Positions 15,101-27,500 of a stretch of 64,000 nt of DNA are shown here, in pieces. The first letter of the stretch is position 1. Each line of letters opens with the position of its first letter. Both the position numbers and the translations under genes were made by a program. The DNA comes from Chondrosia reniformis (Eukaryota; Porifera; Demospongiae; Chondrillida; Chondrillidae): assembly GCA_947172415.1 (NCBI GenBank), contig OX359200.1:2358501-2422500 (forward strand), written 5' to 3'. The notes beneath the pieces are model-generated. The model was not told the origin of the DNA and made no database searches. It saw nothing but the letters and a program-made list of their open reading frames with translations.

Positions 15101-18100
15101 GGTAAATTACATTTTTATTGTACTTAAAAAAACGAATGTGATAAACTGGGCTTCATATTGTATAATCCGCCATAAAATTGCCTGAACCAATTGCGGTGGA
15201 TTAAGCAGAGTGCACTGTATAATAACCAATAAATAATTAATGTATATTTTTGTGTCCTGCTAATTCCCACTTAAAATATCTCTCTCCAATGCTTAATCCT
15301 ATACTTTGTAATACTTCATCCATTCTAAAATAGGACCAGCTCACTATTCCTAATTATGACCGTTATCTTTGCACAGAATTGTTTTTATATATAGCTTTAT
15401 TGCTCCCCAAAACGACCACTATCTTTGAAGTTACCTCCTGTCTTAGTTTTAATCTGGGCCCATTGCTTGCTTTCCTTATTTGTATTTAAATTTGCGAATT
15501 TAATTTGCGCTTCACGGCATTGAATTAATTAGACAATTCTCTTTAACTATACTTGGTATTGGGGAACAGAGCAGAACCACTTTTAGTCATGCACTCCCAA
15601 AGTTCATCTTAATACAGTCCTTTTTGGGTCGGTTTACCAGACTGGACGTTGCAATTGGTAATTGGTAAAAAGGTAATCGCTACATAATGACATCGTTCTT
15701 GTGGGAAAGCTTATTCAAATAGTAGTCACGAGTGCTAACCAATTCCGAATTGTAATTTCAGTTTGGACAACCAACCCAAAAAATACTGTAATGAGGTTCC
15801 CCTATGTGCTAATATCTAAGCTGTCCAAGAGGCTTCTATGGACAAACATTAGTCACAGTCAATCACTAATATATTACTTCATACACTCTCCACACTGGCA
15901 AGGACAATCTTCCGAACAGCCATCATAAATGTTTTAAACCGTAATGATTGTCTTAGAAAAGGGTAAACCTTAGTCTAATAATTATTAGTTACATTTTAAT
16001 TATCTGATTAGTGATGCTAAATTTAAGAAATGAGCTCTTGCTATTTGGATAGAAATGTAATCTTCTTTTCAATTTATAGTAGCTATTGTTTGGCACATCA
16101 ATTCAAAGCTAAGTATGCCTATAGGTGTCCAGCATTATAGGGTCTAGCAATATATGCCAACGATCAAATTTATAGTTTATCAGCTATTTTGTCTGTGTAG
16201 ATAGTTGAAACTAATACTTCTGGAAGTTTGGTTTACAAACATTCAATTTGTTCATTTACATTTTACGATTAAGGCATAGTATAATGTATATACTTATATT
16301 ACATAATAGGCCAATTTCTCTGATATGCGTATCTACCTAGGTACATGTATGTGCACGTCATATTCTTATTAACTGTAGGAGGTTAACATGTAGATATTAG
16401 ATTTAGTATTTAGAGTAGATTGTTGGAATGTTATAGTGCTTTCAGTTTTAATAAAGCATTAGGTTTTCATTTAGTTATGAATAATCGATGTGATAATCAA
16501 ACCACAAGTAAAAATCAATGAAACATCATAAAGAGGGAAAAACACGAAAGAAGCAATTGCTGGGAATGAACCCAGGACAGCTGGTTATGACCACCAGTTG
16601 CTCTGCCACTGAGCTACAACTGCCACAGCAAGGCCTCTCCCATGTTCTCCCTCTTAAACTAACTACAACAAATAATCAGTGTGCATTCTTAATTAGTGGT
16701 GATTCACTTCATCAGACAAGCTGATAATTATGTAATACTCGATATCTTTGTAAGTGTTATATTTTATTTTACTACATGTTAAAGTACTCTATGGATACAT
16801 CTGTTGCCTACTTTTAGTGCTCTTCAAATGTATTTTATTCTACTAATGGGAGTTGTGTCTTAGATACAGATGGAGATGGAATCCCTAATATCCAGGTATA
16901 TATGTGTCTGCCAACTACTATATATATTACTTGGATTGATATTATTAAACTAGAGAACAATAAAAATTTTCTACAAAAATAGTGAAGATGTAGGGATGGC
17001 ACAAAAAGCACAAAAACAAGAACGGGATGTTACACAGTGAAGCATTAGCTATATAAGCATGAATCATACAACACCCTTGCTTGTAGGATTCATGCATAGC
17101 CAATGCTTCACTGTGGAACATCCCTTTCTTGTTTCTGTGCTTTTTGTGCCATCCCTACATCTTCACTATTTTTGTAGAAACTTTGTATTGTTCTCTAGTT
17201 TCTGTACTTTTTATGGAGCATAAGCTAGTGATTTGATTGTATTTTAACCCATTTTGGTTTTGCAATCTTCGACCGATATGACATCATTAAAATGGCGAAT
17301 TTATTGAGGCCTTGACTCTGGGGCTATGAAAACCATCATACTCAATAATAGCGTTATCGCTCTCACTTCTACAAAAGAATACAGCTCGGAAAATTTGTAA
17401 TAGTTTCTTTTAACAACTAGTCCAAAAGCTTATATAGTTTTTTAGTTATGGCTGGCGAAGAATAAGAAGAAGAAGAATATGAAGAAGACGAAAATGGGAA
17501 TTTTTAAAGTTTATTATTTCCCCAGCGGGACATATTCTTTTGCCTTTAAAGTCTATTTAGAGTTTGTATATTGTATATTTAGCCATACATAGCCTTGTTT
17601 TGTCGATTTCCTGCCTATTTTGGGATTTTGCTTCTATACCGATGTATAGGGAAAACGAAAAAAATGCGTCATCCCTACATAGGGAGTACTACCGTACTGA
17701 TAACAATACAATATCCAATTGATTTAGTATGGTGAATATATAGGTTTGATTGAACTTTTTTATTAAGGTATATACAGTAGAAACTGGTTAAAATGATATC
17801 CATGTATGGAACAGGACGAAGTCTTTCTTGTTATCAGTACTTCTTGTAAAAAGTATAAATATTCAGCTAAACTATAAGGGAAAAACATAGGGGAACTTTA
17901 TGATCTACGTAAAGCTGATCTTAAAGCATCGATGTCATCATCACTGAATCTGGATATTACCCCTGCCCACTCATGTCCTCTGAGGAGTGCAATGAGCTAA
18001 TAGGCGGAACCGAAGTTCACCTGATGGGACTCATCTGTATGGCATACGATGGAAGTTTGAGTGGCTAGGGGGAGACTTGGTTCCCATCAAGCGAACTTCG

Positions 18101-21100
18101 GTTCCGCCTATTAGCTCATTGTACTTAGATACATTGGCTTTAGATCTTAAAGTTCCCCTATTTTTTCCATATATTAGTGGTCAGCCACACATTTGGCTGT
18201 ACCCCTTATCTGCTGATAAGGAAACCACAAGCTTTTTGCTTCTGGGAGTACTTAATAGCAGACTAGCCACTCAAACTTCCATTGTATGCCATACTGATGA
18301 GTCCCAATAAGGACGAAACAGCTGTCTATGGCTCGACCATCTTTTTGAGTGGCTAGGGGGGGACTCTGGTTCCCATTAAGCGAACTTTGGTTCTGCCTAT
18401 TAGCTCATTGCGCTCCTCAGGAGACATGAGTGGGAGGGGGATATTACCCACAGTTAAATGATGATGACAAAACTATAAGGATATAAAGTTAGGAAAGATG
18501 CATGAAAGACATGGCAAAAACGTTCCTTCTTCCACTAATACTGCTTGCTAAGTTTAGCAGCTACTTTTCAATGTTTTCCTGTTTTTTAAGGAAAGTCAAT
18601 AGTATTGGGTTAGGAATCCCATACTTCTCACATTTCGGTTGTAAATAGTTTCTAACAGGCGATCAATTTAAAATGTTTAGTCTTAAAATTGATTGAATAC
18701 GAGCGCTGTTTCTTTGTTGATAAAATTTCATACAGTATTTCAGCATAAACGTAATGAACATTCTTTTATTTTGAATATTTCTTTGCATAACCAGTAGGAT
18801 TTTGCATATGACAGTTACTAGTTTTGAACAGTTCTTTGTTTTAATCAGCTTTTTGTATTAGCTGGCATTAAATGTACTTTCCGATGTCCTATAACTGATT
18901 AATATTCTTATTGATTAATGAAGACCTACTAGTTGAGATATTTCTTTAATAAGAAGAATTAACCAGATCCATTAATGTAAATGAATTACACCTTAAAATG
19001 TGTCTGCGGTAGTAAATCACTTAATCATACATCCTACAACATAACAGTAATTGCCATGACAGCTACTGACTATTGACTATAACAAGGTTACCACAGTGTC
19101 TTCATTTGTTTATCTGTATTTTTGCATTAAAGGATGAATGTGAAGCTTGCTGTGTAAGTGTAATTGAAGGGGGGATAGCTTGGCCAGAAACTGCATCCGG
19201 AACTACTGCTAGGACCAGCTGCTTTCAATTGCATACTTCTTTCAATCCTTTATCTGAAGTTAAGAGATTTTGCCATCCTAATGGCTCTTTTGATACAATA
19301 GATTTCAGTGGTTGTACATTTAAAGAGAATACTGAAAATATTGTTCTTATATTTCAAGGATCTCTTTCCATTCTATCAGAAATTGAATCCTTAGAAAGGG
19401 CAGCTATTTTGGAGGTATTTTGTGAACTATTGGTAGTAGACATTGCATCCATCATTCAAACATAGTTTGAAATGAAACATAGCCAGTTTCTGTGCTTTCA
19501 TAAGTAACAATGACTGCAGCCTACAGGTGATGGCAATGTTAGATCAAAAGGCCCCATTCATAGTGATGCCACCTGGACTAGATATACTTACTTACCCATT
19601 GCTACCTTTTATTTTATAGCTTAATGTCACTTATGGTGAGTATAATCCATTGAACATAGTTGTCCAGTTTTATGAAGGATCAGTGGTCACTAAGGAAGAC
19701 ACTACTACTATTGTTACAGCAGCTTTAGAATTCAGTCCAAATGTGAGTAAAAAAGTTCTTTTTATTGAAGGATTCCCTTCAAAAAAAAGATCTATGAATA
19801 GCAGTAGACAAGGAGTACCATCCACCAGTGAAATATATTTTAACAACACAGTGGTATTTGGATTCAGACCTTCAAGTAAGCAAAACCTGTAATGTGTGAC
19901 ATCTACAAGTGAGATATGAGTACTTATATAAGCACATACAGTGAACCCCTCTACTGCGGACACTGTTGGGACTCACAGAAGCATCCTGATTATAGAGGTT
20001 GTCCTCATTTCATGGGATGCACTACTAATATGTTTATTTGATATTCTAAATAATTGCATAATTATAAGGTTTGATAACAAATTAAAGGTATAATAGTATC
20101 TTAAAAATAATGTTATGGATTGATTAGTACACTTCATGAGAAATAGTCAGTGATACTGGCCTGCCTTTTTTTAATAATTTTATGATACTGTCCAAGGGAG
20201 TATGTGCATCATTTGCAGCTGATGTGAACCCTCGATCTTCATAAATATCTACAAGGGAGCCACATATTTATTACCACATATTAAGAGCTTCATTGAAGCT
20301 CTTAATATGTGGCAACTACTGGGGTTCCTTCCCCTCCTCCGAGTCAATGTCTTTGTCATCATTATCATCATTCATTAGGACACATTTGGTTATCAGCAGG
20401 ACCAAGTTCAGACATATGTAAATTGTTCATCCCATTGATCATCTGCAAACTCTGCACAGATTGGGATCTCTTGTTCTACTGAAATTAAATCTGATACTTG
20501 GCAAGCATCATTATTGTGTTTCACTCTCACCATCTGCATTGACAATGAAGGTAACTGTTATTCTTTGTTTCGATTGCTTACCACCCTTGCATGCTTTTGC
20601 TCGTTGATTAAATCCTTTGTCAGGAAGAGCTCGCCTAAAGTAACCCATCTCATCTGATTCCTTAGCGTTGTACCCTTCAAAGAATCAACAGTGGCACCTT
20701 TAACGTCACCTGACTAGACACTAACCTTCATTTGTCTAACATTAATAATAGTGCTTTTTCTAACAGTCTAGCCATCCATTTGAACCTTTGAAATCCTCAG
20801 CACATCCTAACTGTTCAGCAATCTCCATTACTTTCTCAAGTAAGATTTGCCATCTGGATACGTGTTTTTGATACAGCGTGTTCATACATACAAGGATATC
20901 TAGGAGCCCAGAGATGGAGAAATATTGCTACTGCAACACAAAACTGAGCAATGCGCAAAACAAGCTAGCTGTAGCTGTGTGTGAAGAGTGGGGCATAAGT
21001 TGGACACGCTTCTAAAATCTAGTGCCCATTTTATCTCTGTTTCTGAGAAGAGATTGAAAAGGGAAAAGAAAATTAACAGAGGAGCTGATCATGGGCTTGA

Positions 21101-21470
21101 AGCGCCTTGTGTTTATCGTTTGTACGGTCCAAAAGTCTACATTAAGCACTTGAAGGAACTGTGCTTGCAGATGTGTCAGTGACACTTCAGAGGAAATGTC
21201 TTGGTGTGAAGATCTGGAGACACTTCCTCACTCTACGTGTCGTTGACATTGGTTTTTGTATCTCTGCATTAATAAGTTACCATTATAATATTAAATGTAT
21301 GTGTTAAATAGATTTAGGGATGATAAACAGTCCGCTTTACAGAATACAAGGTTTTCAGGGGTTTAGTTAGTATGCTATCTAATGTAACTTTATTTGGGAC
21401 TGGATATAGTGGTCGGTATACTGTCGATGGTTGCTTTTCAGGGTGTCTGCAGAGAGGGGTTCCACTGTAT

Positions 21471-21501
<31 letters not shown>

Positions 21502-24500
21502 TTATTAGAGTGCACCGCGCCAATTGGCACTAGGGCACGGATTGGCCCCATGCAGCACTTACAACAAGGCAAAATAAATAATATGAACATGCAAAATAGA
21601 GCTAACTGAACCTTGCATGCCACATACACAAAATAATTGATAAGAGTTCATAGTTGTTTCACGCAGCTGACAGCAGAGATGCAGTAGAATCCTGGGTACT
21701 GCACATATACATATGATTAGTTATTGTAAGGATAAGAATATATAGCCTTTTCCATTTTCTTTATATTTAGATAAATGTGTTTGCTACAAGGGCATATATG
21801 GTTTAGACTTCTATGATACATGCAGTGGATCCTCTGCAAGTCCTTGTCTCTGTCAGAAAGGAAGTAGATCTATTTGTGAGGTATTTGATGTCTCAACACA
21901 TTTATGTTTCTAATATTGTCCTCTGTGGTTTTTAGAGGAAACGTTAGTATCATTTCTACACTTTCCCTAGTGTGCCACGTATTATGCTCCTGTGTTTTTG
22001 GAAATAAGGAGGGAATTGGAGTACACATATTGTAGCTTTGACTCAGAGGGAGATGGAATTGCTGATCTAGATGTAAATTTATAACCATTAATCCTTTTTT
22101 GCTGTTGTAAAAATGATGCACTAAGTACAATAATTTCTGCATTTTCACAGGATTTGTGCCCAAATATATATAATCCTGCCAACTCAGAAAATGATTGTCA
22201 TGGTAAGCAATAAAGCCAGCTATTTTATGTAAAACCCAGTAATAGAGAAATGAAAACTATTGGCCTGACTTTAAAAACGTGACTATATTTTTCTTGATGC
22301 CTAACCTTTTGATTGCTATATATTCACAGAAAGTGGTTCCTTAAAGGCCAATTAAACCTTATTTGCACTTCCCCCAAGTGGATCCCCCTGGATCCAAAGC
22401 AAAAACTATGCTTTGGCTATTTTGTCACTCTCCTTTTGACCTCCTTTTAGAGTAGGAATAGCAGAAGTTGAAAAGAAGAGATAAATCTAATTAAGAAGTA
22501 TACTGTATAAGGAAAATGAATATGTGGTGTATTTTCAAATGTAGTTAAATGTTAATATAAGAGCATAAGTATCAAACACCCTGGTGTGATAAAATATATC
22601 AACTAGAGACAGAGATAGCATGTGGACCCAGATTTCCCTCTAGTATATAGATGCTTTCAAACTTCCCCCAACCTCCAAATTCCTTTTGAACTTTAGCTCA
22701 TTTGTTGCTAGCTATGGGTCCATCTGCTGTCTCTGCTGTCTGAGGTACTTCTTCATTATACCCTGGTCAAATGTCAGGATTACAGGGTCTTGGCTATAAC
22801 TGTATTAATTGTCTTTATAAGGTGCCATCATATTTTTCCTATTAGGATATCATCATTCACAATGCTTATTTGATATTTCTCCTCATTCATCTTGCCTTAG
22901 CAATCAATTTTGTTTGATGTAAATTTGAGTATGCCACTTCTGTTTGGTTACCCTAATCACTTGAGCCCTTCCTTTTTCGTTAACATTTCCGAATGTGGTA
23001 GTCATAGCTCCAAGCACGGCCATCCCTACTTATAACTTCCTTTTTATTTTTTTATTTTTAATTTGTTTAATTATGTTATTTTTGTTATGGAATGTTATTT
23101 TCACCCTTACATTTTAAGTTCCAAGTCTACTGTGTACAGTAAATGTGTTCCAATACTATCACATTTGCATAATTAATTGATTATCTGTTTAAGCCTGAAG
23201 TGGTAACAGCAAACCCAATTTACCTAGCAGCAATGATAAGTGTGTTATATAGCAAATTGGCAATTAACATAACACATGAATTTCATCTCTTGTTCCTTTC
23301 ACTTTCTTCTTTAGCTCCTGTAGCCTCACAGTTATTAGGTGGTTGTCCAAGTGAAATAGATCCTACTTGGAACATACTATGGCCAAGCACACCAGCTGGC
23401 CAGGCTGTTATTCAAAATTGTCCAGGGAAGGATGTAGTCGGTAAGTTCAAGATTTAGTATTATGTTGAAAGCTAACTGTTGTTATTAATATAAAATTTAC
23501 AGGTAATATAATCCTGAAAAGGGGAAGTTAATTGCACTGAGCCATGCAAGGGCTATGATGATAAACAAAAATATTCACTTTAAGATATTACGCCAAACCA
23601 GCCAAGTGACCGAAGTCTAATCTTGTCTGGTGAACCGAAATACCACACTGATGATCCCAAATGAGGGCGAAACAGCTGTCTGTGGTTCTTTGATAAATTT
23701 TGCCATCTAGGATGACTGGCAGGCAATCATTGGTTGCCATTTTGATAGGACTTCGGATCCCAAGCCAAGATTATACTCAGTCACTTGACTGATTTGGCGT
23801 AATATCTTCCGGTGAATATTTTTGCTTATAATATAATCCTCTGTAAAGAAAGGATATTTTGGTAGAATTGATTCTGAAGTTAAACCTCTTTTAGCAGTTA
23901 CCTGGCTGAGTCAGTCCGCTACGATATATTTTTTTATGAGGAGTCCCAAATAATTCTCCATTAAGTAGTATATATTGTACACTCTGTAGAGCAGTCACTC
24001 AATCATTTGATATTATTGCATATATTGGTGAAACGAATTGTACATATAACAGCTTTATTTACAATTTAAGAAACCTCTACAGTGTTCAGAAATGGCTCAA
24101 TCTATCGATTTACTTCAAATCTGTTCTTAAATCAAATATTAGTCATTTTTTTCTTTTTCTTACACACCACTCCTCATCAGTAGCACTGGTAGCAACGTCA
24201 AACCTAAAACTCTGAGTTTTAGGTTTGATGTTTAAATGTGTTTCAGCCAATCCTTTGTCGTAATTGGTAGCTTGGTTACTCTAAAGAATTGCTTCCCAGT
24301 GCTACTGATGAGGAGTGGTGTTCTCCGAAGAGGCCTTATAGCACAGTGGTAAACTTGAGTTTTATGACGATTTTTACTACGAATTACTAAGCCCATAAGC
24401 CAGGGCCGCAATCCTTTCTTCAACGCCGCGATGGCGAGACTAAGTGAGTCCAATGTAGGTGTTAAAACGGTTAATAATTTCCTTGGCCACTTTTATGTTA

Positions 24501-27500
24501 CTCGTGGTTAGATGGATGTGCTACTTTGTATACCGTATGGCTCTAAATTTTCGAGGAGCACAATTTTTGTGTTTTTCATAGATTAAATTACAACCACAAA
24601 AATTGCGCCCACCCACTCACCCCCGAAAATTTGACAGTTTCGCAGCTTGTGACTTCGTTCGTGGCAGACAACGTTCATAAGGCAGCATGGCTCTCTTTCG
24701 CTATTTTAGTAAGCCATCGCAGTTGAGACTCTCCCAGAACCCCAAAGACCGCTCGTAGGGATATACCATCGTCTGCGATCTCTTCTACTAATATAGTGGT
24801 GGGAGGTGAAACGGATCCTGCAGATCCAGAGCAAGGAACAGCAGCTGAAGTCAACGAAGAGGGAATCGTACTCTAAGTTCACGTACAAACAAAGGCCGAG
24901 ATCACAAATTGGGCAGCAGAGCATGTGATAGTTGCAACAATCCACCAACATGATTCGCTCCTTCAGCGTTAATTGGAATGACACCTTAATATTTACTGTT
25001 CATATATAAACAAACACTTTAAAAGGTCACTAGGCACTCCATCCGCAAAAATTGCGCTCCACAAAGGCCAATTCACGAAAATAGTGCTCCTCAAAAATTT
25101 TGTGTCATACAGTACTCTCTTACTACTTTAGGGTTGGCAATTAGAACGTGCAGCTTTGATGGTATATGGGGAAGTTCTGATGTTAACCAATGTGAATCAA
25201 TACCTTTTGTTGGTGTTAGAGAAACAGTAAGTTAGCTTCAAAGAATTTGCAAATCTGTCTTCCTTTTATTAACTTGTTCTCTTAATTTGAATATGGGTAG
25301 CAATACTCATAAAAGAAACTTTCAAATATGCTTAATTGCTATTATATTATTTCACGAGTACGTATGTCTTGCATTCCAAGATAAGCTCTAAAGTGAACCT
25401 CAATCAGAAGGGTTGTGAACATGGTCTATAGAATGTAGTGTATATGTATAATTTCTTGAAATTACACATATACACTACATACTACTACACAATATACACT
25501 ACATACTACTACACAATATACACCACATACTACTACACAATATACACCACATACTACTACACAATATACACCACATACTACTACACAATATACACTACAT
25601 ACTACTACACAATATACACTACATACTACTTACACAATTTCAATTTGATTTCAGAATAACATTTTAACTTTCATGAGATAACTCATGTATCCTCATCCAA
25701 AGCTCTCACTAGGTTTAGTTCCCTATTGTCCTTTACTCTAAATTATCTACATGTAAATTTATGAAGAATGGTGTATTTATTAATTGATATAATGAGTGAA
25801 AGTATGATACACCATTTTTATCCTACTTATATATATACTTCCTCTATCCTCAATAATAGTTAAGAAGGCATCTTGTGGTTGTCCTTTCACCATATTAACT
25901 CCAGTAATTCCTTTTACCTGTGTGACTGTTATTTGCCACCCTCAGGCTCTAGCCGTGGAGACTCATCTGTAGACGTTTTTGAGACCCAAAGACCTCAAGT
26001 AATGCTTTTTTACCCCCTTGGTGACCTTATTATGTGTGGGGATTTTAATGCTAGGACCGGCAACCTGAGTGATACAGACATGCCCCACCTCCCTAAGAGG
26101 CAGGTAGTTGACTCCACGGTGAACTCCCACGGGCGGCAGTTTATTGATCTACTATTAGATTCACACATAATCATGCTTAATGGTAAATCTGACCCCAAGT
26201 ATAGCAATTTTACCAGTATATCAACACTTGGTAGGGCAGTAGTAGATTATGTAATTGGCCCCAGTCCACTCTGGCTTATTTCTCAAACTTTGAAGTACAC
26301 ACTGTACTAGACTTAGTTGAAGAATTAAATTTACCATACGACTCTAATGCACCTGATCACTCCTTCCTTCTTATATGGAAATATTTAATTGATTCTACAT
26401 GCAATGCCCAACAATTTTATTCAAGAAAAGATATATCTTGACCAACCTATAGACATAGACATATCTATCACTGTGCTCCATCAAAGGCTTGTCTATCAAC
26501 CCCGGAAGCCACTAAAACTATAGATACACTTATTACAGAACTTGAAACTATCTCCTCAGAACTAAACCCTACTAAGCTTAATAATAATTTAAGTACATTC
26601 TGTAATATCATTAAGTTTGAAGTCGATGGTGAAAACCCTAATAATACAAGACATTATGGCCCATCCCCTAAACCTTGGTGGAACAATAATTTGTCCATCT
26701 GTAGAAAAGAGTTGAAGGAGGCCCAGAAAAAGTGGTTGGCCTGTAACAGATCTGACCCAATTAGACTACAATTATGGCGAATATTTAGAAATAAACAAAG
26801 CGTTTTTGACACTCTGGTCAGACATGAAAAAAGAAAAAAAGTATCAAAATAGAATGAATTTTTACCTAGTAAATCATTTAAGCATGGACAATTCACAGAA
26901 ATTTTGGAAACTATTTAATAAAATTAGTATCACTAGCACCCCAGAAAAAATACCATGCCAAGATCACTTTTAAATGCTAATCGTACATTAACATCTGACC
27001 CTCAACAAATAAAAGATATCTGGCATAACTACTTTAAGAACTTACTAAACCCCCCGTACCAACAGCAGCCTAATCAAGCAATGGCTGATGATTTGGTACA
27101 CACACTACAAACAAACAATAATCCGACCCAATGAGAACCGTACCTGAACAGGGAAATCTCCTTAGAAGAGATCACTTATGCAGTTTACTCTCTAAAAGGT
27201 AAAACAAGCAGCAGGTCCAGATGGCCTAGGCCCTAGTACACTTAAAAACATTAATACTCATGAACTGTTAAATACATAAACTGTTTAATTTCTGTTTTAA
27301 TAAATCACTGATCCCTGATGAATGGTACTATAGCTCACTGTCATCCATATACAAGGGTATTGGAAATAAATGTGACACAAATAATTACAGCAGTGCAATC
27401 TTGTATTACCAAATGTTTTTGTAAAATCCTGAATAATCGTCTTACAGTATACTTAGATTCTAATGATCTACTATGTGAAGAGCAAGGTGAAAAATAGAAG

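Noticed and set aside
16505-16630. A genuine tRNA-Met gene on the minus strand
   Set aside because: The A and B boxes fit, but the acceptor arm does not close and a second diverged copy with the same non-tRNA tail indicates a SINE.
24333-24410. tRNA-like segment with TAGCACAGTGG box A
   Set aside because: No acceptable box B or cloverleaf could be drawn; at most a decayed tRNA-derived repeat.
25438-25659. 73-codon Tyr/Thr-rich protein
   Set aside because: It is the translation of a 24-base minisatellite with no splice or start context.
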